A stretch of 64,000 nucleotides of DNA from Bacteroidota bacterium (GCA_022709385.1 JAKLIX010000006.1:62001-126000), one strand, 5' to 3'. Counted from the stretch's first letter, positions 36,901 to 44,730 are shown. The notes: generated by a model not told the origin, from the sequence alone. Translations and numbers: made by a program.

Positions 36901-36999
36901 GGCCGTTATCGTTAAGAAAAAAGTTAAGCAGCTCAGAAACAGGGTTTTACCCACGAGCGTAAACTTTTTTGCAAGCGCATCGTACACAGTATTTTCCAT
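30955..36999 (-). CDS. T9SS-secreted multidomain protein (2014 aa): DNRLRE-like, CARDB-like, Ig, cohesin-like, PKD and dockerin-like modules
   Basis: Signal peptide 1-36 (ending AGQA). A DNRLRE-type beta-sandwich follows at about 37-205 (NRGWMKFDITAIPPGSTINN, KPYLEITY), a domain type often associated with carbohydrate binding. Next is a CARDB-like module (about 210-310), then alternating Ig-like modules (SITYQWQ..NG, YRCxxxG) and cohesin-like modules (CPGNIAVIPITVKNL; CPCVSPMQQIVVPIKVA; CAGDTVFVPIVVNNF). PKD-like modules with GxxxVCQGQTVTYSI occupy roughly 1160-1560. A dockerin-like segment (SVDALAIAQHSVG, then GDVNNSSSLNAGDALLVMRR) lies near 1685-1735, with another cohesin-like module after it. 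A type A T9SS sorting domain is at about 1935-2014 (GANHPNPFSSTTEIAYQLPE). It is a paralogue of the neighbour at 37365-44075. Confidence 0.88.
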   Translation of the reverse strand: MENTVYDALAKKFTLVGKTLFLSCLTFFLTITAGQAAVTNCYPQDIDYWTGTANNQGVKAQTSLVHAQGPNSSGNRGWMKFDITAIPPGSTINNVVLKFYISSQYNPTYQIRKVTADPVTSSGSTLFSQIGSGTIYGTFSNPTAGQNSRQLSTQARTDLQNALGQGWFAVGFYCTNSSGVFYLWADGWNQANKPYLEITYTTNFTNDIGIDSISSPVNQSCEGQWPVKIKIFNGGINLITSATLNWSINGVSQPSVPWTGTLAPGAITTVTLGNFTFGPGNITIFAQAAFPNGLTDPFPGNNNKTQIVQIIPKPSIYVQPVNQSTGVGGNATFSLLASGGNITYQWQISINNGQTFANLSNAPPYGNVTTNNLIITGATQNMNGYKYRCLVTGICPPSVYSDTVLLSVGPPVRATAVTGYACPGNIAVIPITVKNLLNSTGIKLTLLYNQSNIAYVNYFSVHPQLASSFTVNSSSGTVVIEWASASPVTIADDTICKLRFMYTNNSTIVFDTLVPGNCLFSGGGGLAFPADYVNGAATNGTPSITSHPTSILAIAGIPAIFAVSSLGLPFYQWQISTDNGTFWVNLSNIFPYEGVNDDTLKILSPTLQMSDYQYRCELSGCGTTITSNSATLTVIKLVKTWIDTIYSCPCVSPMQQIVVPIKVASFDSISSISHSIVYKFNALQYVGIQNIHPNLIVSGFVVPNNLDGNPYSVFRLAYYLVQGTVGVPDSSTLYELKFNVKCDTTKIMWETWTPGACQYSTGLTTFFADFKDGYVLDGGPFILQQPSPATVYAGDTATFTCLGATYGASISYQWQESTDGGNTWNNLVPSATYMGVYTPTLKVKATLVTMSGYRYRCRINGLCPFVTTNAVTMTVNSPPIYVTIPPINACAGDTVFVPIVVNNFSQVCSFSLKLRFNGSNLTFAGHKQINPNLPGPGAMMVNNSADTVIMSWTSLVPGTLPSYATLVILKFISNGFFSGSQLIWKTTPAGNCQITNCAAITIASQFNNSTVSVAALPLPYNVITPQPAGGHYCQGDMGVQVGLDNTQLGIVYALYRDGVVVPGYGGVAGTGFGVTFNTFGTPGFYQVLATNPNTGCTRWMDGFVTVIADSPPPLYTVEGGGAYCIGGAGMPVGLSGSTTNVEYMLYKDGFPVDTLSGTGTPLSFGNQTNAGTYTIIARNEWVETCPTQMTGSAVVSITPYPDAAGSISGATTVCQGQTVTYSITQVPNSTSYQWTLPAGATGSSTGTSISVTFTTSAVSGSISVKGINSCGQGTPSNLALTVNPLPTSGGLISGPTTVCQGATGVIYSITAIPEATSYVWTLPTGFTIAANNGNSITVNISTFAMSGNLTVKGNNDCGDGPVSTLAITVSPLPGNAVQIFGNNTPCQGQTVFYSIQAPANATTYSWSLPPGASGSSTTNSISVTYSTSAASGTLSVTPQNSCGNGGTANLPVNVQPLPGTPQAISGPISVCKNTNGVVYTVPSISNALTYIWTYPSGISGTSNSNTITLNFSASASSGNITVKGNNLCGAGPVTVLPITVYNQPTVSQASFPTVCLEGGPYTLTGGNPAGGTYSGPGVSNGILDPTIPGVGTWTITYTYTDGNNCTNSATRSLSINLPPRITGTVSYDNVGSTLMGNVKVYLKNTSNVILDSTLSIVGTGAYAFRCLANAQYNMSATTTRAFPTSSVNSVDALAIAQHSVGMITLPPFNQLAGDVNNSSSLNAGDALLVMRRWVGAVDHFSIPDWLFSIPNPTTISGSDQAVPIKSLAAGDVNASVVPSAAKTEPTVFIEQRGSRYINGNATVEIPVKTGQSILTSAISLALNYPAGSLMIREVKSKLQHFLWNATESQLRIAWYDINPAAFAENETVFTLVVSMEGEPGAGGRTEIQPDAISVMADPMARVFEKVRLYVPSIVYGSDNNISSEGFYLGANHPNPFSSTTEIAYQLPEAGDVKLSLFSLLGNEIKILVQDKQQAGVYKTSFQSGNLAPGMYLYKLELKGKSQLYQQTRSMVIRE

Positions 37000-37026
37000 A
37001 ATGTTCTAAGGTTTTTTGCAAAGGAG

Positions 37027-37060
37027 CAAATGTAATAATTATAACGATAGCAAGACACAA
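37027..37060 (-). promoter_or_regulatory. Bacteroidota-type promoter for the 2014-residue gene
   Basis: On the minus strand a TACATTTG box (37034-37027) fits the TAnnTTTG -7 consensus, with a TTG at 37060-37058, 23 bases upstream, as a possible -33 element. The predicted transcript start is near 37022, giving a leader of about 22 bases to the ATG at 36999. Confidence 0.55.
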
Positions 37061-37120
37061 GCCCCCTTGTTTTGGTTGCCAGTTTGATGCCGGCTGAGGG
37101 CCTGCCGGTGATGATGAAGT

Positions 37121-37350
37121 CCCGGAGCAATGCTTCTCCACGCCCGGCCTTTATAAACACGGAGTTACACGGAGTTATGCACGGAGTGGCTGAAAATTAT
37201 TAATTACTTTTCATGACCCCGGGTTCATTAAACTTTAAACCCCGGACCTTAAATTTTTCACTAAACTTCTAAACCAACGAACTCCTAAACCGTTCTCCGG
37301 CCGGGAAACTGATCCCGGCACGAAACGATGCTTCACCTCTCAGCATGACT
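37121..37350. repeat. Dispersed intergenic repeat, copy A
   Basis: Starts with CCCGGAGCAATGCTTCTCC and ends with CTCAGCATGAC. Copy B at 44328-44570 matches over nearly the whole length. Its core (ACTAAACTTCTAAACCAA then CTCCTAAACCGTTCTCCGG) is also found alone at 44151-44206 and 44731-44810. Confidence 0.85.
37300..37319. other. Hairpin inside repeat copy A
   Basis: GCCGGGA (37300-37306) and TCCCGGC (37313-37319) are perfectly complementary around a 6-base loop. Copy B has the same stem with one mismatch (TCCCAGC). There is no T-run next to it, so an intrinsic terminator is not supported. Confidence 0.6.
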
Positions 37351-37364
37351 TTTCAGTCAAATGT

Positions 37365-40300
37365 TTACTGCTTGCTGATAACACACTTGCCCGACCCAAA
37401 GTAATGCCGGCTTTCCCCCTCGGCATCTACTCTGTAAAGATAAACACCCGGCATGCATAGTTGCTCCATCTCAAGGCGGTGGGAACCGGCTTCGAATGAA
37501 CCTGCGTCATATGAGCGGATCATTCTTCCGGTGATGTCAGTGATACTGACGATTAGTCTGCATTTTTCAGGCAGCCATACGGGGATATGCCATTTACCCT
37601 CTGCCGGGTTAGGTTCATTTTGTCCGACGAAGCATTCATCCTGCACTTCCAAGAGCAGTGGCATTATCAGAGTAGCCTGCATTAAACCTGCCTCTGTATC
37701 TGATAACTGGCTTTCAGTTGCCAGGGTAATTTTCGGACTGTTACTCTCCTTCCCGGGATTCAATATCCTGAGGTGTATCGTGAGAAGGACATCCCCGGGC
37801 AGGAGGGGCATGCCATGTAGTTCATACCAGCAGATTCTGAGCTGATCATGCGTCTGATGATACACCAGCCTGCCGGGATGTTCGCAATGCACATTCGTAA
37901 CTGCAAAATCACCGCAATTCATGTCAAATGCCAGGGAAACGGCACCCGGCCTGGCTGCTTCCGATATTCTGACCGGGATTGAAATTTCATCACCGGAATG
38001 AAAAATTATGGTTCCTTCATATTCCATACGGAGTGACGGACTTTGCCGGGCTGCCGGCAGATAGGAGCCATCCACATCACCGTAGCATAAACCCTGAAAA
38101 TTGTGACTGATGTTCGAGCTGCCGTCAATATTCAGCGTTGTACTTTCAAATAGCCAGTCCCCGGCCGGAAAGCTGTCCGATAAATGCACATACCGCCTGG
38201 CAACAAGCAGGGCATCACTGGCATTCACGGAGGTATTGCTATCCACATCACCGGCGTTGTATTGCAGTCCGGTAAGTGTTGTCATCCCTACAAAATGTCT
38301 GAGGATCATCAGGGCATCGGCGGCATTGACCCCGCCCCAGGGTTTTCCGCAGGCTGCATTGACCGTATAGATGCCCAATGGCAGATTCCCGAAAAAGTAA
38401 TACCCGTTACCGTCTGTTGTGCATGTATCATTATTGCCAGAATCCTTGGAAAGGAGAACCTGGCTGTTGTTTAGTGGTGAAGATATCACATTTTTGTAAG
38501 TAAGGTGCCCGGACAGGTTGCTGCAGGTATTAACCGTAACACTTCCGTTTATCATAATGCTGGGGATTGCCTGGTTATTGATGTCGGTAATCAGGCAATT
38601 GCCGGGTGTGGGATCCCATATAAGTGAGCTCGTGCCGGTCTGGCCCGTAAACAACAGCCTGAGCAGGAGACCGCTGTCAATCGTTGCAGGGAGCACCGAG
38701 AACCATGCCAGTTGTACCTGGCTGAGGAAATCATTGACAAGGAGGATGCCTCCTCCCAGGGCGGGATTCACGGAATCATAGCCCAGGTATTCCAGAATAG
38801 TATCCTGGTAATTAAGGTAGAGGGAAACAGATGCCGCATTGTTGAGATTTGTAACTGAGACAGGAATGGCAAGATCTCCCGGGCAGGAATTTAACATGGG
38901 TGCCGTAATGGTGAGGATACTGCCTCCGGTGACACTAACAAGCAGGCTGTCCGAATCAGTGCATCCGTTCTGGTCAGTGATACTTACTGCATATATGGTC
39001 GTACTCAGCGGTGCGACTGTGATTAAACTGTCGGTGGAGCCCGTATTCCAAAGGTATGCAAAGGGTGGTGTTCCGCCGCTTACTTCCACATCGATCAAAA
39101 GCGGACTTGCCGGCGTGATTACAGTGTCTTCACCCAGATCAGCCACAGGCGGGTCAGCAATGCTGATCCATAAGGATGCCGATGCACCTGTACCACAGTT
39201 GTTTTCAGCTTCTACCGTGATAAATCCGCTTGTCGAGGCAGTCGGGAAATCCAGGATGGCGGTGTTTTGCACCTCAGTCCCAGTGACGCCTGGAGGGAAT
39301 ATCCAATGATAAGAATCTGCGTGGGCGATCGGCAATGTCTCATAAAGAATACCCTGGCTTCCGCTGCATACCATTGCAGGCCCTGAAATTGGCGCTGCGG
39401 CTGCAGGTATCGGTATCGGCTCTATAAGTATTGCCGAACTTTCACCGCTGCCGCAGTTGTTAAGTCCGGCAACCCCGAGCGTACCCGGACCAGCATTTTC
39501 ACCAATGCTCAGATAGATGCTGCAGGAATCGCTGTTTCCGCCATATCCCTGGGGTATCGTCCATTGATAAGAAGTGGCACCGGAAATGGGCTGGACTGAA
39601 TACCATCCTGCACTTCCCTGGCAGGGATTGATTTCCCCGCTGACAGGTCCGGCAGCGCCGGGGAGAGGAAATACACTGACTGGCAGGGAAGTTGGTAAGC
39701 CCGCTCCGCAGGCATTCATTCCCTTCACTGTGATATTCCCTGATACAGCATTGTTGTTTGTGTTGACGATAATAAAACTGCTCATGCTTGTGCCGATGAA
39801 TCCGGTCGGGAGCGTCCATTGATAAGAAACAGCGTTTGGGATGGGGTTAATGCCATACAGGATATTTACCATACCCTGACATACATTTTGAGGACCGTTT
39901 ATATTCCCCGCCGCTACTGGCAGTGGTGAAACATTGACAAGAATGGAAGACTCCGGCCCTACACCGCAGGCATTCGTTCCTTTGACCCTGATGATGCCAC
40001 TCATTGCACTTGTGTTAATACTGACCTGCAGGGTATTGCTGTTTGCAGAAAGCACATCGAAGCCAGGCGGTACGGTCCAGAGATAATCCTGTACATAGCT
40101 GATGGGAGCGATATTGTATGTGACGATCTGACCCTGGCAGACATTGACGGGTCCGCTGATGCTTGTTGGAGCGGATGGCAATGGATTTACATGGATGCCC
40201 GATTGTGAGGCCGTTCCCTGTCCGCATGCGTTTATTCCGCTGACGCTGATATACCCGGTAAGTGCTTCATCCCCGAATGCCACCGTAATGCTGTTCCCGT

Positions 40301-43300
40301 TGCTTTGACCACTGGCTCCCGGCGGTAATTCCCAGATATATGACGAAGCTCCTGAAATTTCACCGACACTGTATATGGCAGACTGTCCCTGGCAAACGGT
40401 ATCAGGACCCGAGATGATCCCCGCCGGGGCGACCGCCGCCTCTATGGTAATGCTCTGACTTGCATCATTTGTGCATTGGTTAGTGTCTGAAAAAGAATAT
40501 GTTACTGTGATGTCCCCCGGACCTGGAACAAGGGGATCCAGCACATTGGCATTTACCCCAGGCCCGCTGTAGGTTCCGCCCGGTGGCGAACCGCCCGTGA
40601 GGGTATAGGGTCCGCCATCCGCGCACAGCGGCGGGAAAGTATTCAAACTGACAATCGGCTGGCCGTAAACGGTGATATTGATCATTGCATTATTGGTTGA
40701 AGCACAATTGTGGGCATCGGTGACCACCAGGGTGTAAACCCCTGTCATGCCCGGCAGTGCATTGGGAATGGTCGGACTTTGTGTTGTCGAAGTAAACCCT
40801 GATGGTCCGGTCCACGCATAGGTATAGGGGGCCAGTCCGCCTAAGCCTGATCCTCCCAGGTTGATGGGATTGTTGCTGCACAAGACATTGGGCGTGGCAG
40901 TGGCACCGGCTGTGGGTCTTGGCCAAACAGTCACATTCACCGAAGCAGAATTTACCGAGTTGCAGTTGCCGTCGCTGACCGTGAGAGAATATGTTCCTGA
41001 ATTATTGATGATTGCACCGGAAAGGGTCGGATTTTGAGTAGCTGAACTGAATCCGTTGGGTCCGCTCCAGCAGAAAGTGTAATTGCTGCTGCTGCCGCCG
41101 GAAGCATTTCCGATCAGGTTTATGGTCTGGTTGGCGCAGAGCGGACTCAGGGTAACGGCAGCTGCGGCCGTGGGTCTTGGCCATACGGTCACATTCACGA
41201 CAGTGGAAGCCTGGCAGGAGTTCGCATTGGTGACCTCCACAATATACGTTCCGCTGTTGATGGCCTGGGCGTTGTTGATGATGGGATTCTGATTGTTGGA
41301 AGTGAATCCTTCCGGCCCGGTCCAGGTAAAGAGAGTGCCTCCGGTTGCCGTGAGTAAAAGGGGAGTGTTGGCACAGAATGGCGCATTGCTGCTGGCAAAG
41401 GGGGTAGGAAGCGGATTGACCACCACGGTGGTACTGGCTGTGTTCTGGCAACCCTCTGCACTGGTCACGGTCACTGTGTAGCTTCCCCCTGCAGTGACAG
41501 GAGCATTGGAGATGCTGGGATTTTGAATAAGGGTGGTGAAACCTGCCGGTCCTAACCAGACGTAACCGACTCCGCCCCCAGCCGTGAGGTTGAGGGTGGC
41601 ATTGGCACAGATCGGGCTGTTGCTGCCGGCCGAAGGTGTCGGAAGTGGGTTAACCATAGCAGTTGTAGTAGTTGTTACCTGGCAACCCTCTGCACTGGTC
41701 ACGGTCACTGTGTAGCTTCCCCCTGCAGTGACAGGAGCATTGGGGATGCTTGGATTCTGCATTGAAGAGGTGAATCCTGCCGGTCCTGACCATGCATAGC
41801 CGACACCGCCTCCGGAGGTGAGGTTGAGGGTGGCATTGGCACAGATCGGGGTGTTGCTGCCGGCGGTGGCATTTGGCAGGGGAAAGACTGTCACGGTAAT
41901 GGTATCGAAAAGGCTTATTACCCCGTCGAAGACGGTCACCGAGTACGTTGTAGTAACCGTCGGATTGGCCACCGGATTGGCCACAGTATTGGATCCTGTA
42001 ATGGCATTGGCGGGTTCCCACTGATAGGAATACTGTCCGCTGCCTCCCGTTGCAATGACTTCAAGTTGTGAGTTTTGACCCTGGCATATGGTGGCGGGCG
42101 TGGCGGAGGTTGCAATGATTTCCAATGTACCCGGTGGATTATTTACCGTAAGGATGACCATATTTGTGCTCACAGCAGGACATAATCCAAGGATGACGCA
42201 ACGGTACCGGAAACCCGACATCGTGACAAGGTTTGCTTTCACCTTCAGGGTCTGAGTGTAAACATCCATGTAGGTGGTATTCGGGACCAGGTTATTCCAG
42301 GTGGTTCCGCCATCGGTGCTTTCCTGCCACTGATAACTGATGGAAGCCCCGTAGGTGGCGCCCTGGCAGGTGAAGGTGGCCGTGTCCCCTAAATAGACCG
42401 TATCACTGAAAGGTTGTTGCAGCACAAGGGGCCCGCCGTTCAATATCCAGCCATCAAAAAAGACATCATTAAAAGTTGTCTGCCCGGTGGCATATTGACA
42501 GGCGCCGGGAGTCCAGGTTTCCCACATCAGCCTTGTTGTATCGCATTTCACTTTGAATTTTAGTTCGAAAAGGGTAGCACTGTCGGGAACAGAGATTGCA
42601 CCCATGAAATTGTAATAGGCAAGCCGGAAATTGTTGAATGGACTACCCTGGATGTTGTTTGATACAACAGGACCGACAAGGTTGGAATGAACGTTTTGTA
42701 TCCCTTGGTATTCAAGAGCAGCCGCTTTGTATAGCAGGGAAAGGGAAACCGAACTGATGGAGTCGAAGTCGGCAACTTTCACCGGAACTACGATATCAGG
42801 ATAAGGGAGCACACAGGGACAGGTATAGAGCGTATCGATCCATGTTTTCACGAGCTTGATGACGGTGAGGGTGGCGCTGTTGGAGGTAACCGTTGTGCCG
42901 CATCCCGACATTTCACAGCGGTATTTGTACCCGCTCATCTGCAGGGTCGGGCTGAGGATGGTCAGGGTGTCGTCATTGACGCCTTCATAAGGGTAAACAT
43001 TACTCAGGTTTATCCAGGTAACGCCGTTGTTGGTACTGATCTGCCACTGGTAAAATGGAAGACCGAGGGAGGATACGGTGAAGATGGCCGGGTAGCCGGC
43101 AATGGCGAGAATACTCGTGGGATGAGCCGTGATGGAAGGTGGCGGCACAATCTGAATGATGACGGTTTTGCTGTTATTGCCCGGAAAGGGATCGCTAACT
43201 CCGTTGGGGTAGGCTGCCTGTGCGAAGATGCTTATATTTCCCGGTAAGAAAGTGAAATTGCCAAGGGTGACGGTGGTAACAGCCCCCGGTGCCAGGGTCC

Positions 43301-44075
43301 CCATCCAGGGAACACTGGGTTGCGAAACACCATTGATGGACCAGTCAAGGCTTGCGGAGCTAATGGTGTTGTTTCCTCCGTTAAACAGTTTTAACTGTAT
43401 AGGCCATTGGCCTTCGCAACTCTGGTTTACCGGGCTTGTGATGGAGTCAATGCCGATGTCGTCTATCAAACCCGGGGTATAGGTGATCTCCAGGTAGGGT
43501 TTGTTGGCCTGGTTCCATCCGTCGGCCCATAGATAAAAAATACCGGAAGAATTATAACAATAAAATCCCACGGCAAACCAACCCTGGCCGAGGGCGTTCT
43601 GGAGATCGGTCCTTGCCTGGGTACTCAGTGTCCTTGAGTTCTGACCTGAAACCACATTGCTAAAGGTGCCGTAGATCGTGCCGCTCCCGATCTGGGAAAA
43701 AAGGGTGGAGCCTGAACTGGTCACGGGATCAGCCGTCACCTTCCGGATCTGATATCCCGGATTATACTGCGAGGAGATATAGAACTTCAGAACCACATTG
43801 TTGATGGTCGAACCCGGCGGAATGGCCGTGATGTCGAACTTCATCCAGCCCCTGTTCCCGCTGCTGCTGCCCTGGGCATGCACCAGGCTCGTCTGGATCT
43901 TCGAGCCCTGATTGTCGGCTGTCCCTGTCCAGTAGTCCAGATCCTGGGGATAACAGTTGGTCACCGCTGCCCTGGAAACCGAAAATGTTGCCATACCGGC
44001 AAGGCAGATCATCAACAAGAGGCGGGTGGTGCTCCCCGGCCTGGCCGGAGGTGAACAGCAGGTTTGCTTTTCCAT
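37365..44075 (-). CDS. T9SS-secreted multidomain protein (2236 aa), paralogue of the 2014-aa protein
   Basis: Signal peptide 1-36 (ending SVSRA). Its DNRLRE-like domain (37-205), CARDB-like module and first Ig and cohesin-like modules (CPCVLPYPDIVVPVKVADF) are close relatives of those in the 2014-residue protein. The middle differs: a run of SGPNGF/SGTYSLTVSD modules closely resembles modules of the 3045-residue protein, and GPDTVCQGQSAIYSV PKD-like modules follow. A GEDTVITPASP module, a cohesin-like module (CPGDLAIPVSVTNLNNAA) and a small CarboxypepD-like fold come next. The dockerin-like pair (VNAADALMILRHFVG, then GDVDSNTSVNASDALLVARR) is near 1910-1962 and the type A T9SS sorting domain at about 2155-2236 (GQNEPNPAEGKWHIPVWLPE). 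Probably a surface or secreted structural protein. No catalytic motif was found. Confidence 0.88.
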   Translation of the reverse strand: MEKQTCCSPPARPGSTTRLLLMICLAGMATFSVSRAAVTNCYPQDLDYWTGTADNQGSKIQTSLVHAQGSSSGNRGWMKFDITAIPPGSTINNVVLKFYISSQYNPGYQIRKVTADPVTSSGSTLFSQIGSGTIYGTFSNVVSGQNSRTLSTQARTDLQNALGQGWFAVGFYCYNSSGIFYLWADGWNQANKPYLEITYTPGLIDDIGIDSITSPVNQSCEGQWPIQLKLFNGGNNTISSASLDWSINGVSQPSVPWMGTLAPGAVTTVTLGNFTFLPGNISIFAQAAYPNGVSDPFPGNNSKTVIIQIVPPPSITAHPTSILAIAGYPAIFTVSSLGLPFYQWQISTNNGVTWINLSNVYPYEGVNDDTLTILSPTLQMSGYKYRCEMSGCGTTVTSNSATLTVIKLVKTWIDTLYTCPCVLPYPDIVVPVKVADFDSISSVSLSLLYKAAALEYQGIQNVHSNLVGPVVSNNIQGSPFNNFRLAYYNFMGAISVPDSATLFELKFKVKCDTTRLMWETWTPGACQYATGQTTFNDVFFDGWILNGGPLVLQQPFSDTVYLGDTATFTCQGATYGASISYQWQESTDGGTTWNNLVPNTTYMDVYTQTLKVKANLVTMSGFRYRCVILGLCPAVSTNMVILTVNNPPGTLEIIATSATPATICQGQNSQLEVIATGGSGQYSYQWEPANAITGSNTVANPVANPTVTTTYSVTVFDGVISLFDTITVTVFPLPNATAGSNTPICANATLNLTSGGGVGYAWSGPAGFTSSMQNPSIPNAPVTAGGSYTVTVTSAEGCQVTTTTTAMVNPLPTPSAGSNSPICANATLNLTAGGGVGYVWLGPAGFTTLIQNPSISNAPVTAGGSYTVTVTSAEGCQNTASTTVVVNPLPTPFASSNAPFCANTPLLLTATGGTLFTWTGPEGFTSNNQNPIINNAQAINSGTYIVEVTNANSCQASTVVNVTVWPRPTAAAAVTLSPLCANQTINLIGNASGGSSSNYTFCWSGPNGFSSATQNPTLSGAIINNSGTYSLTVSDGNCNSVNSASVNVTVWPRPTAGATATPNVLCSNNPINLGGSGLGGLAPYTYAWTGPSGFTSTTQSPTIPNALPGMTGVYTLVVTDAHNCASTNNAMINITVYGQPIVSLNTFPPLCADGGPYTLTGGSPPGGTYSGPGVNANVLDPLVPGPGDITVTYSFSDTNQCTNDASQSITIEAAVAPAGIISGPDTVCQGQSAIYSVGEISGASSYIWELPPGASGQSNGNSITVAFGDEALTGYISVSGINACGQGTASQSGIHVNPLPSAPTSISGPVNVCQGQIVTYNIAPISYVQDYLWTVPPGFDVLSANSNTLQVSINTSAMSGIIRVKGTNACGVGPESSILVNVSPLPVAAGNINGPQNVCQGMVNILYGINPIPNAVSYQWTLPTGFIGTSMSSFIIVNTNNNAVSGNITVKGMNACGAGLPTSLPVSVFPLPGAAGPVSGEINPCQGSAGWYSVQPISGATSYQWTIPQGYGGNSDSCSIYLSIGENAGPGTLGVAGLNNCGSGESSAILIEPIPIPAAAAPISGPAMVCSGSQGILYETLPIAHADSYHWIFPPGVTGTEVQNTAILDFPTASTSGFITVEAENNCGTGASASLWISIADPPVADLGEDTVITPASPLLIDVEVSGGTPPFAYLWNTGSTDSLITVAPLSTTIYAVSITDQNGCTDSDSLLVSVTGGSILTITAPMLNSCPGDLAIPVSVTNLNNAASVSLYLNYQDTILEYLGYDSVNPALGGGILLVNDFLSQVQLAWFSVLPATIDSGLLLRLLFTGQTGTSSLIWDPTPGNCLITDINNQAIPSIMINGSVTVNTCSNLSGHLTYKNVISSPLNNSQVLLSKDSGNNDTCTTDGNGYYFFGNLPLGIYTVNAACGKPWGGVNAADALMILRHFVGMTTLTGLQYNAGDVDSNTSVNASDALLVARRYVHLSDSFPAGDWLFESTTLNIDGSSNISHNFQGLCYGDVDGSYLPAARQSPSLRMEYEGTIIFHSGDEISIPVRISEAARPGAVSLAFDMNCGDFAVTNVHCEHPGRLVYHQTHDQLRICWYELHGMPLLPGDVLLTIHLRILNPGKESNSPKITLATESQLSDTEAGLMQATLIMPLLLEVQDECFVGQNEPNPAEGKWHIPVWLPEKCRLIVSITDITGRMIRSYDAGSFEAGSHRLEMEQLCMPGVYLYRVDAEGESRHYFGSGKCVISKQ

Positions 44076-44100
44076 TTTGAGTATCGCTTTTCTGATCGAA

Positions 44101-44132
44101 CAAATGTAAGATTAAATTATATTGATTGCAAA
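44101..44132 (-). promoter_or_regulatory. Bacteroidota-type promoter for the 2236-residue gene
   Basis: On the minus strand TTTG (44132-44129), a 20-base spacer and TACATTTG (44108-44101) match the TTTG-N~20-TAnnTTTG consensus closely. The start site would be near 44095, with a leader of about 20 bases. The -7 box is identical to that of the 2014-residue paralogue. Confidence 0.7.
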
Positions 44133-44150
44133 CCAGAATTGCCGCTTAGA

Positions 44151-44206
44151 CCTTAAACTTTTCACTAAACTTCTAAACCAATAAACTCCTAAACCGTTCT
44201 CCGGCC
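44151..44206. repeat. Dispersed intergenic repeat, core copy C
   Basis: Partial copy beginning CCTTAAACTTTTCACTAAAC and ending CCGTTCTCCGGCC. Same orientation as copies A and B. Confidence 0.8.
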
Positions 44207-44327
44207 AGACTTTATCTTTTAAACCTGGAATTTGTCACTTATTTCCTGTCCTATTCTTTCCCGGGCCTTGGATATTGATTCTTGATCTATTGATAATGGA
44301 TGCTTCGACTGCGATAAGAATGAAAAA

Positions 44328-44570
44328 CCCGGAGCAATACTTCTCCACGCCCGGCCTTTAAAAACACGGATCCGCCGCGGCGGACACAGAGTTATGCACG
44401 GAGTGGCTAAAAAAGTATTTATTGCTTTTCATGACCCATGGTTCATTAAACTTTAGACCCCGTACCTTAAATTTTTCACTAAACTTCTAAACCAATAAAC
44501 TCCTAAACCGGTCTCCAGCCGGGAAACTGATCCCAGCACGAAACGATGCTTAGACTACGCTCAGCATGAC
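44328..44570. repeat. Dispersed intergenic repeat, full copy B
   Basis: Matches copy A from CCCGGAGCAAT to CTCAGCATGAC in the same orientation. The main difference is a GC-rich palindrome at 44371-44384. Confidence 0.85.
44371..44384. repeat. Perfect 14-base GC-rich palindrome
   Basis: TCCGCCGCGGCGGA is its own reverse complement. It interrupts repeat copy B at the ACACGGA/CACAGAG position, where copy A has only a short ACACGGAGTTACACGGAG text. Confidence 0.7.
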
Positions 44571-44671
44571 GGCTCATTAAACTTTAAACCTTCGACATTA
44601 GACATTTAGATCAACAATAAAGACCCGAAGGCACGGCTTTTTTAACCACACAGTACATACATCGGAAAAAA

Positions 44672-44697
44672 CTATGTGATCTATGTGCCTATGTGTT
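44672..44697. repeat. Short degenerate tandem, CTATGTG unit
   Basis: Three consecutive units: CTATGTGAT, CTATGTGC, CTATGTGTT. Confidence 0.6.
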
Positions 44698-44730
44698 GAA
44701 AATAAAGAGAATTGACACACTCAGCATCAC

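Larger units (their letters stand above)
37000..37364. other. 365-base intergenic region
   Basis: Separates the two DNRLRE-type paralogues. It contains the promoter of the 2014-residue gene at its left end and, from 37121 to 37350, one copy of a dispersed intergenic repeat. No gene-like reading frame is seen. Confidence 0.7.

Noticed and set aside
37300..37319. Intrinsic terminator
   Set aside because: The hairpin is good, but no T-run follows on either strand.
2861..44075. Classical cellulosome
   Set aside because: Cohesin-like and dockerin-like modules are present, but no glycoside hydrolase, no clear paired calcium loops in the dockerin-like segments and no anchoring SLH domain were found.
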